Of a DNA stretch of 64,000 nt, positions 52,765-62,500 are shown piece after piece (position 1 is the stretch's first letter; each line of letters begins with the position of its first letter). The notes beneath the pieces are model-generated. The model was not told the origin of the DNA. It worked only from the letters and a program-made list of their open reading frames with translations, and did no database searches. The translations under genes were made by a program, and so were the position numbers. The DNA comes from Oceanibacterium hippocampi. Lineage in GTDB: Bacteria; Pseudomonadota; Alphaproteobacteria; Sneathiellales; Sneathiellaceae. The stretch lies in NCBI RefSeq assembly GCF_900172325.1, contig NZ_FWFR01000001.1, positions 1,628,335 through 1,692,334 on the forward strand. Direction: 5' to 3'.

Positions 52765-53818
52765 AGCAACGATCGCGGCGGAAAAGCCCGCGGAGGCCGG
52801 CAACGGGAACGACATGTTGCTCGAGGTCGACGGCCTGGTGCGGCATTTCGACGTCTCGCCGCCCTTCCTGAACCGGGTCCTGGAACGCACCGGGCGACGC
52901 ATCGTCCGCGCTGTCGAGGGCGTCAGCTTCTCGATCCGGCGCGGCGAGACCTTCTCGCTGGTCGGTGAATCGGGCTGCGGCAAGTCGACCGTGGCGCGCC
53001 TCGTCGTCGGGCTGTATCCACCGTCGGCCGGGACGCTCCAGTTCGAGGGCGTGGACATCTCGAGCCCGCGGGCGCGGCGCGAGAATCCGACCATCCAGTC
53101 GCGCATGCAGATGATCTTCCAGGATCCCTATGCATCGCTCAACCCGCGCTGGCGGGTCGCCGACATTGTCGCCGAACCGATCCGGGTGCACCGGAAAGGC
53201 GTGTCGCGGACCGACGTGCTGGCCCGCGTCGGCGAGCTGCTGCGCCAGGTCGGCCTGTCGGCGTCGGACGGCGAGAAGTTTCCGCACGAATTCTCCGGCG
53301 GCCAGCGCCAGCGGATCTCGATCGCCCGGGCGCTCGCCGGCGAGCCGGAATTCCTGGTCTGCGACGAACCGACCTCCGCTCTCGATGTCTCGGTCCAGGC
53401 GCAGATCCTGAACCTGATGAAGCGGCTGCAGAAGCGGCTCGGGCTGACCTACCTGTTCATCAGCCACGACCTGGCCGTGGTCTATCATGTCTCCACGATC
53501 GTCGGCGTGATGTATCTCGGCCGGCTCGTCGAGTGGGGCCCGACGAAGGAGCTTTTCGGGGCGCCGCGCCACCCCTATACGCGCATGCTGCTCGACGCGA
53601 TCCCGGACCTCGAGATGAGCGGCCGGGCCCGCATTCCGGTCGCCGGCGAGGTGCCGAGCCCGATCGATCCGCCGCCCGGCTGCGCCTTCCATCCGCGCTG
53701 CCCGTTGGCCAGCGACCGCTGCCGCCAGGAAGTCCCGAAAGCGGTAGGCAGCGCCACCGCCGCGGTCGCCTGCCACGCCGTCGAGGAAGGCCGCCTGCCG
53801 CCTTGGCACGGCGCATAG
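52757..53818 (+). CDS. peptide ABC transporter ATP-binding protein (DppF-like)
   Basis: The 353-aa ATPase has Walker A GESGCGKST near residue 72, the signature FSGGQRQRISIARAL near 178, Walker B FLVCDEPTSALD near 200 and the C-terminal CAFHPRCPLASDRC motif. It is the second nucleotide-binding subunit of the transporter. The GTG start lies inside the 3' end of the DppD-like gene. The amidohydrolase gene follows after 180 bp. Confidence 0.93.
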   Translation: MAEATIAAEKPAEAGNGNDMLLEVDGLVRHFDVSPPFLNRVLERTGRRIVRAVEGVSFSIRRGETFSLVGESGCGKSTVARLVVGLYPPSAGTLQFEGVDISSPRARRENPTIQSRMQMIFQDPYASLNPRWRVADIVAEPIRVHRKGVSRTDVLARVGELLRQVGLSASDGEKFPHEFSGGQRQRISIARALAGEPEFLVCDEPTSALDVSVQAQILNLMKRLQKRLGLTYLFISHDLAVVYHVSTIVGVMYLGRLVEWGPTKELFGAPRHPYTRMLLDAIPDLEMSGRARIPVAGEVPSPIDPPPGCAFHPRCPLASDRCRQEVPKAVGSATAAVACHAVEEGRLPPWHGA

Positions 53819-53998
53819 AACGTTTCCCGTCATAGTTCGGGCGACCACGCGCGGGCCCCTGTCCCGGGGGCGCCGCCGCCGAGGCGTTTGCACCGGCGGA
53901 GCGGCAGTTTTGCGCTTACGCGATGGACAGCGCGAAGGAACCACCGGTATGCTTCCCGCATCCGCACGTTGCGTCGCAGGTCAGAAGGAATCCCCCAC

Positions 53999-55168
53999 AT
54001 GTCGGTCATCGAGAAGGTCGAGCATCTCGTTCCCGAGATCACGGAATGGCGCCACCGCATTCATCAGCATCCTGAAACCGCGTTCGAGGAGCACAACACC
54101 GCCGACCTGGTGGCGGAGAAGCTCGAGAGTTTCGGCCTGGAGGTCCATCGCGGCCTCGGCCGGACCGGTGTGGTCGGCACGCTGCGCGCCGGCGGCGGCA
54201 ACCGGGCGATCGGTCTCCGCGCCGATCTCGACGCGCTCGACCTGCAGGAGATGAACGATTTCGCCCACAAGTCGCGGATCGACGGCAAGATGCATGCCTG
54301 CGGCCATGACGGCCATACCGCGATGCTGCTGGGCGCGGCGAAGCATCTCTCGGAGACGAAGAATTTCGACGGCATCGTCCATTTCATCTTCCAGCCGGCC
54401 GAGGAGAATGTCGCCGGCGGCCGGGAGATGATCAAGGACGGCCTGTTCGAGAAGTTCCCGGTCGAATCGGTCTTCGGGCTGCACAACATGCCGGGTCTCG
54501 AGGTCGGCAAGATCGCCATGCGCACCGGGCCGTTCATGGCGGCGGCGGATTTCTTCCATGCCCGCATCGTCGGCAACGGCGGCCACGGCGCCTTTCCCCA
54601 TCTCGCCACCGATCCGGTGGTGATCGCCGCCGCGATCGTGCAGGCTTGGCAGTCGCTGGTCAGCCGCAACACCGATCCGATGAAGTCGGCGGTGATCAGC
54701 GTCACCCAGATCCATGGTGGCCACACCACCAACGTGATCCCGAACGAGGTCGAGCTGTCCGGCACGACCCGGTCCTTCGAGCCGGCCGTGCAGGACATGA
54801 TCGAGAGCGGCATGAAGCGGATCGCCGAGGGCATCGCGGCGGCGCACGGGGCGCGCGCCGAATTCACCTACGACCGGCGCTATGCCTCGCTGATCAATTC
54901 CCCGGACGAGACCGTTATGGCGGCCGAGGCGGCGGCCCATGTCGTCGGCGCGGACAATGTCGACACCAATGCCACCGCGGTCATGGGGGCGGAGGATTTC
55001 GCCTGGATGCTGCGCGAACGGCCGGGCTGCTACGTCTTCCTCGGCAACGGCGCCGGGGAAGGTTCCTGCCACGTCCACAATCCGGGCTACGACTTCAATG
55101 ACAAGGCGATCGCGACCGGGGTCAGCTACTGGACCCGTCTGGTCGAACAGATCCTCCCGGCCGCCTGA
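53999..55168 (+). CDS. M20 family amidohydrolase (hippurate hydrolase/N-acyl amino acid hydrolase-like)
   Basis: The 389-aa protein has the M20D motif HACGHDGHTAMLLG (metal ligands) near residue 98, QPAEEN near 133 and the dimerisation-domain segment GNGGHGAFPH near 192. Relatives cleave hippurate (benzoylglycine) or other N-acyl amino acids. With the peptide transporter just upstream it may process an imported acylated amino acid. Release of benzoate for the box pathway in this window is a plausible but unproven link. The ATG at 53999 has AGAAGGAA upstream; the longer frame is non-canonical. Confidence 0.9.
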   Translation: MSVIEKVEHLVPEITEWRHRIHQHPETAFEEHNTADLVAEKLESFGLEVHRGLGRTGVVGTLRAGGGNRAIGLRADLDALDLQEMNDFAHKSRIDGKMHACGHDGHTAMLLGAAKHLSETKNFDGIVHFIFQPAEENVAGGREMIKDGLFEKFPVESVFGLHNMPGLEVGKIAMRTGPFMAAADFFHARIVGNGGHGAFPHLATDPVVIAAAIVQAWQSLVSRNTDPMKSAVISVTQIHGGHTTNVIPNEVELSGTTRSFEPAVQDMIESGMKRIAEGIAAAHGARAEFTYDRRYASLINSPDETVMAAEAAAHVVGADNVDTNATAVMGAEDFAWMLRERPGCYVFLGNGAGEGSCHVHNPGYDFNDKAIATGVSYWTRLVEQILPAA

Positions 55169-55310
55169 GGACGGGCATCTCGGAAAAGGGGGCTGGAATC
55201 GCGAAGGGTGATCCCGGTCACGGCGGTCGGGGACAATCGTCCCTATATTCGATCGGCTATGGAAAACTGGCCGAGTGCGGCCTCGCGGCGGAGGAGGTCG
55301 CAAACCGGAT

Positions 55311-56135
55311 ATGAGCATGACGATACGATTCTGGGGGGTGCGCGGTTCGATCGCGACGCCGTCTCCGCGCCATGTCCGCTATGGCGGCAACACCTCCTGC
55401 GTCGAGGTGTCGATCGGCGACGAGACGATCATCTTCGATTCCGGAACCGGGATCCGGCCGCTCGGGCACTCGATCCGCAAGCGGGGCATCAACCGGGCCC
55501 ATCTGCTGCTCTCGCATTGTCACTGGGATCATATCAACGGCTTCCCCTTCTTCTCGCCGGCCTTCCATCCGGGCTTCGACTTCCATGTCATGGCCGGCCA
55601 CCTGTCGGAACAGGGCGGCATCCGCTCGGTGCTGTCGCAGCAGATGTCGCACCCGGTCTTCCCGGTGCCGATCGAGATCATGAAGGCGCAGATGGCGTTC
55701 GAGGATTTCCGCGCCGCGGACAGCTTCACCCTGGCGCCGGGCATCAGGATCCGCACCGCGCCGCTCAACCACCCGGACCGCGCGACCGGGTACCGCATCG
55801 AGCATGGCGGCAAGTCGTTCTGCTACGTCACCGATACCGAGCACCGGCCGGAGGGGCCGGACCAGGCGATCCTCGGCCTGATCGAGGGCGCCGATCTCGT
55901 GGTCTACGATTCCACCTATACCGATGACGAGTACCCGAAATTCGTCGGCTGGGGTCATTCCACCTGGCAGGAGGGGGTGCGGCTCTGCCGGGCCGCCAAC
56001 GTCAAGCGGCTCGCCATCTTCCACCACGACCCGGAACATACCGACGACGTCATGGACAGGATCGCCGCCGACGCGGCGGTGGAATGGCAGAACGCCTTCG
56101 TCTCGCGCGAGGACATGATCGTCACCCTGGACTGA
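55311..56135 (+). CDS. MBL-fold metallo-hydrolase
   Basis: The 274-aa protein has the metallo-beta-lactamase motif SHCHWDHINGFPFF (HxHxDH) near residue 64, LNHPDRATGYRIEHGG with a further metal His near 153, and YDSTYTDDEY near 203. The start MTIRFWGVRGSI and GGNTSCVEV resemble PhnP/cyclic-phosphodiesterase-like MBL proteins often linked with signalling. The exact substrate is unknown. The ATG at 55311 is preferred; another is at 55317. The 142-bp gap upstream shows no clear hairpin. Confidence 0.87.
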   Translation: MSMTIRFWGVRGSIATPSPRHVRYGGNTSCVEVSIGDETIIFDSGTGIRPLGHSIRKRGINRAHLLLSHCHWDHINGFPFFSPAFHPGFDFHVMAGHLSEQGGIRSVLSQQMSHPVFPVPIEIMKAQMAFEDFRAADSFTLAPGIRIRTAPLNHPDRATGYRIEHGGKSFCYVTDTEHRPEGPDQAILGLIEGADLVVYDSTYTDDEYPKFVGWGHSTWQEGVRLCRAANVKRLAIFHHDPEHTDDVMDRIAADAAVEWQNAFVSREDMIVTLD

Positions 56136-56162
56136 GCGGTCCGGCCGAAGCCGGCCTTGCGC

Positions 56163-56579
56163 TCAGGCGGCGCGGCGCCGGCGGGACCTGCCGCCGCCCG
56201 GGACGTTCCGGTTCGAGGGCGTGCCGGGACCGGACGGCGAGCCGAGGTTGGCCGCGCCGGCGCTGTGGGCCGGGCTGGGTTGCGGCGCCTGCCGGGCCGG
56301 CGCCATCAGGCGGGGCACCAGCAGCCAGCAGAGCACCAGGGCAACGCCCGCGGTCACCAGGTCGGCCGTCCAGCCGGTTTCGGCGGAGAGGTCGAGGGCG
56401 AAGCTGCCGAGGAAGGCGAGGCCGAAGCAGATCATGCTGACGATCGCCAGCACGACGGCAATCGACAGGCTCTCGATACGGGTCCAGGGGGCGGGCGCCG
56501 GACGGCGATACTGGCCATAGGCCCAGGCGAACAGGATGGCGGTGGCGGCAAGCAGGCCAATACCGATGGCGGCGTTCAT
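56163..56579 (-). CDS. small membrane protein of unknown function
   Basis: The 138-aa product has three hydrophobic segments (residues about 3-20, 38-60 and 70-90) and a Pro/Ser-rich tail ending in RSRRRRAA. No family is recognised. The ATG at 56579 is the first that gives a clean membrane N-terminus; longer frames overlap the histidine phosphatase gene on the other strand. It is divergent from the phosphatase with a 177-bp gap. Confidence 0.65.
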   Translation of the reverse strand: MNAAIGIGLLAATAILFAWAYGQYRRPAPAPWTRIESLSIAVVLAIVSMICFGLAFLGSFALDLSAETGWTADLVTAGVALVLCWLLVPRLMAPARQAPQPSPAHSAGAANLGSPSGPGTPSNRNVPGGGRSRRRRAA

Positions 56580-56756
56580 CGGGTCTCTCCCGAAGCAGGA
56601 CGCAGCGACACGGCGGCGCGGCCCCCGCGCCTGCCGGTCATGCGCGGATAACCGGATATGTGGGTGCGCCGGAACGGGGAAGAAGTGGACGGCGAGAATA
56701 ATTTCCGCCATCGGTGATACGGGCATCAGGCTGGGCGGCAAGGCAGGGGGACAGGC

Positions 56757-57350
56757 ATGAATTCGACACTGGAGAATGGCGGCGCGGCCGGCGAAAACGG
56801 CTGGCGCCGGCTTTACCTGGTGCGTCACGGTGCGGCGGCGGCGAAGTTCGACAAGGACCCCGATCCGGGCCTGTCGTCGCTCGGCCACGATCAGGCGGCG
56901 GCGATGGCGGCGGATTTCCGGGATCACGCACCGCTGCCGCTGTTCGTCTCGCCGCTGCGCCGGGCCGCTGAAACCGCGGCGGCGCTTGCCCGGGTCTGGC
57001 AGGTCGAGGCGGTGACCGAACCGGCACTGGCCGAGGTTCCGGCCCCGGTTGCCGGCGTCCGCGAACGGGGCCCCTGGCTCGAGGCCTTTCTCGGCCAGAA
57101 CTGGGCCGGACAGCCGGCCGCCCTGCACGCCTGGCGCGAGGCGCTGCGCACGCGCCTGCTGCGGGCGCCCGCCGACTGCGTCATGGTCAGCCATTTCGTG
57201 CCGATCAACGCCGCGGTCGGCATGGCGACGGCTGACGACCGGGTGACCTGTTTCCGCCCGGATACCGCCTCGGTCACGGTGCTGGAAACCGACGGCCGAA
57301 GCCTCCGCCTCGTCGCCCTCGGCCGCGAGCTCGCCGGCAAGGTGCTCTGA
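56757..57350 (+). CDS. histidine phosphatase family protein
   Basis: The 197-aa protein has LYLVRHGAAAAKFD (RHG catalytic motif, residues 19-32), a second Arg in FVSPLRRAAET near 64 and the late His in VMVSHFVPIN near 143, the SixA/phosphoglycerate-mutase-like layout. It removes phosphate from an unknown protein or small molecule. It is followed at 57363 by the convergent sulfatase gene with a 12-bp gap. Confidence 0.88.
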   Translation: MNSTLENGGAAGENGWRRLYLVRHGAAAAKFDKDPDPGLSSLGHDQAAAMAADFRDHAPLPLFVSPLRRAAETAAALARVWQVEAVTEPALAEVPAPVAGVRERGPWLEAFLGQNWAGQPAALHAWREALRTRLLRAPADCVMVSHFVPINAAVGMATADDRVTCFRPDTASVTVLETDGRSLRLVALGRELAGKVL

Positions 57351-57362
57351 ACCGCCGGCGGG

Positions 57363-58880
57363 TCAGTCGCCGCTGCGCTCGCCGGGATCGGACACCGGGC
57401 CGTCATGGGCGAGCTTGATGTGCGTGAGGGTGCGTTCGTCGTTGCCCATCCGCCAGGTCAGCATGGCCTGCGCATAGTCCAGCACACGCTGCGCCATCGC
57501 CGGGTCGCCGGCCCGGTCGGTGAGTTCGCCCGGGTCGCTCTCCAGGTCGAAGAAGAGCGGCGGCAGGGCGCGGAAATGCACGTATTTGCCGCGCTCGTCC
57601 CGGATCACGTTGAACAGGCAATCGTCGCCCTGGAGGCCGAGCGCGCGCTCGGCGAGGTGGAGCTCCGGATCGCGGAAATCGCATTCGAAATGGACGTAGC
57701 GGCGCCAGTCTTCGGGCGTCCGGTTCTCGAGGAAGGGACGGAGCGAGCGTCCGTCGCATTGCCGCGGGATCCCGCGGCCGAGCAGGTCGAGGATCGTCGG
57801 CATGATGTCGACAGACTCGGTGAAGCGGTCGACGACGCGGCCGCGTGCCGGGTCGGCCTCGCGCCGCGGATCGCGGACGATCAGCGGGATGTGATAGGTG
57901 GCGTCGAACCAGCCGACCTTGCCGAGCAGCCAGTGGTCGCCGGCGAGCTCGCCATGGTCCGAGGTAAAGACGATCAGCGTCTCGGCGTCCTGGCCGCTTG
58001 CCTCCAGCGCGGCGAAGATCCGGGCGAGCTGGTCGTCGACCTGGCTCATCAGGCCGTAGTAGGTGGCGCGGATCTGAGCGGTATGGCCGAGGTCGGCGCC
58101 GTAGCCGTGATAGCCCTGCTTCAGGCACCAGGCGAGCCAGGGATGGATCGCTGCCTCCGCCTCGGCGCTTTCCCGACGCACCGGCGGCGGCGCGTCGGCG
58201 GGATCGTACATCGCGTGATAGGGCGCGGGCGCGCGGTAGGGCGGATGCGGGCGGAGAAAGCTCAGGTGCAGGAACCACGGCTTCTCGTCGCGGTCGCGAA
58301 GCCAGTCGAGCGCCCGCTCGGCGACGAAGGTCGTCTCGCTATGCTCGACCGGGAAACGCGTCGGCGGCCAGGTCGGGCCGCGCGTGACGACGTCCGCGTC
58401 GTCGGCCGGGCGATAGATCTGCAGGTGATTGTCGGGGAGCGCATAGCCCAGTTCGGCCAGGTGGTCGAACCAGTCGCCGCCATAGTCGGCCGTGTCGAGC
58501 AGATGGTCGAAGCCCGGCAGCGGGTTCTCGTAGGTCCTGAGACGGGGATCGCCGGGCGCGAGCCCGCGCGGGTCCGGGCTGGTATCGGTATAGCCGAACA
58601 GGGCCGGGCGATAGCCGGCGGCGCGGGCCTCCAGCGCGAGGTTGGTGAAGCGGGCGTCGAGCGGCGTGCCGTTGATGCCGGAACGGTGGTTCTGCAGATA
58701 CATCCCGGTCAACAGGCTGGCCCGGCTTGGCCCGCAGGGGACACACTGGGCGTAATGGTTTCGGAACAGCACGCCTCCGGCGGCGAGGCGATCGAGGGCC
58801 GGCGTCCGCAGGCAGGGATGACCGAGTGCCGACAGGCAGTCGCCGCGCCATTGATCGGCCGTGATCAGCAGAATGTTCAT
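57363..58880 (-). CDS. type I sulfatase or phosphonate/phosphodiester hydrolase (alkaline phosphatase superfamily)
   Basis: The 505-aa protein begins ILLITADQWRGDCLSALGHP (metal Asp) and carries CGPSRASLLTG near residue 53, the C-x-P-x-R sulfatase signature whose Cys becomes formylglycine. FTSDHGELAGDHWLLGK near 310 has further metal ligands. There is no signal peptide, so it acts in the cytosol. Sulfatases and phosphonate monoester hydrolases share this motif; with a possible phosphoramidate glycan in the island, both sulfate and phosphorus esters are possible substrates. The ATG at 58880 has GGAAGG upstream. Confidence 0.88.
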   Translation of the reverse strand: MNILLITADQWRGDCLSALGHPCLRTPALDRLAAGGVLFRNHYAQCVPCGPSRASLLTGMYLQNHRSGINGTPLDARFTNLALEARAAGYRPALFGYTDTSPDPRGLAPGDPRLRTYENPLPGFDHLLDTADYGGDWFDHLAELGYALPDNHLQIYRPADDADVVTRGPTWPPTRFPVEHSETTFVAERALDWLRDRDEKPWFLHLSFLRPHPPYRAPAPYHAMYDPADAPPPVRRESAEAEAAIHPWLAWCLKQGYHGYGADLGHTAQIRATYYGLMSQVDDQLARIFAALEASGQDAETLIVFTSDHGELAGDHWLLGKVGWFDATYHIPLIVRDPRREADPARGRVVDRFTESVDIMPTILDLLGRGIPRQCDGRSLRPFLENRTPEDWRRYVHFECDFRDPELHLAERALGLQGDDCLFNVIRDERGKYVHFRALPPLFFDLESDPGELTDRAGDPAMAQRVLDYAQAMLTWRMGNDERTLTHIKLAHDGPVSDPGERSGD

Positions 58881-58987
58881 GTCGCCTTCCATCGTTCCCC
58901 GGCCGCGGCCACTGCCCGGCCGGCCGATCGCGGGTGCCTTTCCGAGAGCGGTTCATTGCCCGCCGCACATGTGCTAAATCTTGGCCC

Positions 58988-59440
58988 ATGCTTGCACCAG
59001 GCGAAACCGTCGACGACGACGCAGTCAGCGATTACCGGCTCGAGAAGCAGGTCGGCCATCTCCTCAGGCGCGCCCATCAGCGCGCGACGTCGATCTTTCT
59101 GGACGGTCTCGGTGACGGGCAGGTGACACCGACGCAATATGCCGCGCTGGTCCGCCTGGCCGAGCAGGACGATCTGTCGCAGAATCATCTCGGCCGCCTC
59201 ACGGCGATGGACCCGGCGACGGCGCAGGGTGTGATCCGTCGTCTGGGCGATCGTGGCCTGATCGAGACGCGGCGCGATCCGGACGACCGGCGCCGCACCC
59301 GGATCCGGCTGACCGATGCCGGGCGCCGACTGGTCGCCGAACTGATCCCGCGTGGCGCCGAGGTCAGCGCACGTACGCTGGAACCGCTCGACGCGGCCGA
59401 GCAGCGGCTTTTTCTCAAGTTCCTGGAGCGGCTGTGCTGA
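58988..59440 (+). CDS. MarR family transcriptional regulator
   Basis: The 150-aa product has the MarR winged helix (residues about 40-125): LSQNHLGRLTAMDPATAQGVIRRL is the recognition region and DPDDRRRTRIRLT the wing. Dimer helices lie at both ends. It is divergent from the sulfatase gene (107-bp gap) and 63 bp upstream of the large reductase gene. It probably controls the reductase and molybdenum hydroxylase genes in response to an aromatic or other acid, as MarR proteins of catabolic clusters do; the ligand is unknown. Confidence 0.9.
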   Translation: MLAPGETVDDDAVSDYRLEKQVGHLLRRAHQRATSIFLDGLGDGQVTPTQYAALVRLAEQDDLSQNHLGRLTAMDPATAQGVIRRLGDRGLIETRRDPDDRRRTRIRLTDAGRRLVAELIPRGAEVSARTLEPLDAAEQRLFLKFLERLC

Positions 59441-59503
59441 GACCGGGTTTCGTAACGACGGGAGAGAGGAGGCGGCGATACCTGCCGTCTTCCCTTGGGG
59501 ATC

Positions 59504-62500
59504 ATGACTGAGCCGCGGCTCGGCTACGCTGTCGGTTTCCGCGATCTCTACGCCCGCGACGGGCTTGTCCGAATTGATGAGGCCTTCCTCGCCGAACTGG
59601 CCGGGGCCGCGCCCGATCTGCATGCCCGGCTGCTGGCCGCGCGCGCCGCGCCCGATGCCCTGGATGCCCGCGCGACCTCCGACCTCCTGGTCGCGCTCGC
59701 CCCGCCGCTCGAGGACTTTCTCGGCACCCTGTTCGGGATCGGCGCGGCGATCGCCGAGCTTGCCGGCGAACACAAGGCGCTGGAGCCGGTTTTCCGCTGC
59801 CGTCGGCTGTTCGTGCAGCGCCGGGCGCCGAAACTGGCCCAGGGTGCCGCCGTACCCGACGAGGACGCCCTCGCGGCGCTGCTCGGCGGCCCGTTCGACG
59901 AGCGCCGTTTCGCTGCCCGGGTCCTCGAATGGATGGACGACGAGCCGGCCCACGGGGCGGCGCTTGCCGCCGCCGCGGCCTACTCGGAATGGGCTACCGG
60001 AAGCGAAGAGGGCAGGGCCCGCCATCACGGCAGCGTGCTGTTCCACAAACCCCGGAAGACCGACCCGGAACACCTGGTGGACCTGGTCGCCGACGGCAGC
60101 GAGGGCTTCACCTGCTTCCGCGCCCCCTCCGACCATCTGCGGCGCCGGGAAGGCTTCGATTTCGATCCGCACGACACCGATCTCGCCGGCGCCCTCGGCG
60201 AGGCGCACTACTGCATCTGGTGTCACAACCAGGAGAAGGATTCCTGCTCGAAGGGGTTGCGGCTCAAGGCGGCCGAAGGGGACGAGGGACCGCGCTTCCG
60301 GCAGAGCCATTTCGGGGTGCCGCTGACCGGCTGCCCGCTGGAAGAGAAGATCTCCGAGATGAACTGGCTGAAGGCCGAGGGCGTGCCGGTCGGCGCCCTG
60401 GCCGTGGTCTGCGTCGACAATCCGCTCTGCGCCGCGACCGGCCACAGGATCTGCAACGACTGCGCCAAGGCCTGCGTCTACCAGAAGCAGGATCCGGTCG
60501 ATATCCCGCGCATCGAGACCCGGGTCCTCAACGACGTGCTGGCGCTGCCCTACGGCTTCGAGATCTATTCGCTGCTGACCCGCTGGAACCCGCTGAATTT
60601 CGCGCGCCCGCTGCCGCGCCCGGAAAGCGGCCGCCGGGTGCTCGTCGTCGGCCTCGGGCCGGCCGGCATGAATCTCGCCCATCACCTGCTGAACGACGGC
60701 CACCAGGTGGTCGCCGTCGACGCCCTGAAGATCGAGCCGCTCGAGCCGCGCCTGTCGGGGCGGAACCCGGACGGTAGCCGCACCGCGTTCGAGGCCGTGC
60801 GGGAGATCGCCGGGCTGCGCGAGCCGCTCGGCAAGCGTGTCGCCGCGGGTTTCGGCGGGCTCTCGGAATATGGAATCACGATCCGCTGGGACAAGAACTT
60901 CCTGACCGTGCTGCGCCTTCTGCTGGAGCGCCGCACGCGTTTCTCGATGTTCGGTTCGGTGCGCTTCGGCGGCGTGCTCGATGCCGACGGCGCCTTCGGC
61001 CTCGGCTTCGACCATATCGCGCTCTCGGTCGGCGCCGGCCATCCGAAGGTGCTCGACATTCCGAACGGCCTGGCGCCGGGCGTCTCGACCTCGACGGACT
61101 TCCTGATGTCGCTGCAGCTTGCCGGCGCGATGCGGGCCGATTCGCTGGAGAATGTGCCGGTGCGCCTGCCGGTCCTGGTGATCGGCGGCGGGCTGACCGC
61201 GATCGATGCGGCGACCGAGGCGCTCGCCTTCTACCCGCTGCAGGTCGAACGCTTCTATGCCCGCTACGAGGCGCTGACCGAGGAACTCGGCGAAGCCCGG
61301 GTCCGGGGCGCCTGGTCGCATGGCGATGCCGCCCTGGCCGACGAGATGATCGCCCATGCCCGCGCCATCGCCGCCGAGCGGGCCTGGGCCGCGAAGGAGG
61401 GGCGGGCACCCGATATTCTCTCGCTGCTGCAATCCTGGGGCGGATCGAAGATCGTCTATCGCAAGCGGCTGATCGACGCGCCTGCCTACACGCTCAATCA
61501 CGAAGAGGTCGAGAACGCGCTCGGCGAGGGCATAGGCTTCGCCGAATGCCTGTCGCCGGTTGCCTTTGAAACGGATTCGAGTGGTCGGATCGCGGCGGCC
61601 ATGTTCGAGCGCCAGCGCCGGGACGAGGCCGGGGAGTGGCACGGCGACGGACAGGCGACGCTGGCCGCCGGAACCGTCGTGGTTGCCACCGGCACACGGG
61701 CCAACGTCAAGCTCGGCGAGGAGGATCCGGAGCATTTCCCGATCGACGGCCGTTATTTCCAGACCATCGACGAGTCCGGCCGAACGGTTCATCCGGAGCC
61801 GCTGCCGAAGCCCAGGGACGCGGCGGTGCTGCTCAACCGCTACGCCGACGGCCGCTGCGTCAGCTTCTTCGGCGATGCCCATCCCTCGTTCGCCGGAAAT
61901 GTCGTGCGCGCGATGGCGAGCGCCAAGAAGGGGGCTCCGGTCATCTCGCGGGCGCTCGACGAGGTCGCGCCGGCAAGCGATCTGCCGATCGAGGCCTTCG
62001 TCGCCGCGCTCCGGTCGCGTCTCGCGGCCCGGCTGCACGCGATCGCGCGGGCGGACGGCGTCGTCCTGCTGACCGTCCATGCGCCGGAGCTTGCGCGCCG
62101 CCATCGGCCAGGCTTCCGTTACAAGCTGCAGCGGCTGGCCCGCTTCGCCCCGGTCGAGAACGATACCCGTCTGGTGCGCGACATGACCGCGGCCGTCGGC
62201 GCCGGGGCCGATGCCGAGGCCGGCCGTCTCTACCTGGCGGTCGCCGATGACGTTGCCGGCTCGCTGCTCGCCCGGACGCTGTCGCCCGGCGACATGCTCG
62301 CGGTCATGGGGCCGAGCGGCGAGGCACTGGACCCGGGGGCGGGCGAGCGGGTGCTGATGATCGGCCAGGGCTTCGTCCAGGCGGCGCTGATCGGGTACGC
62401 CGGGCGTGTCGCGGCGACCGGCGGGCGGGCCGATTACCTGGCTTTCCACGGGACCGAATCCTCGCCCGTCGAGACCGCGTTGCGGGCCGAGGCGGCGAAC

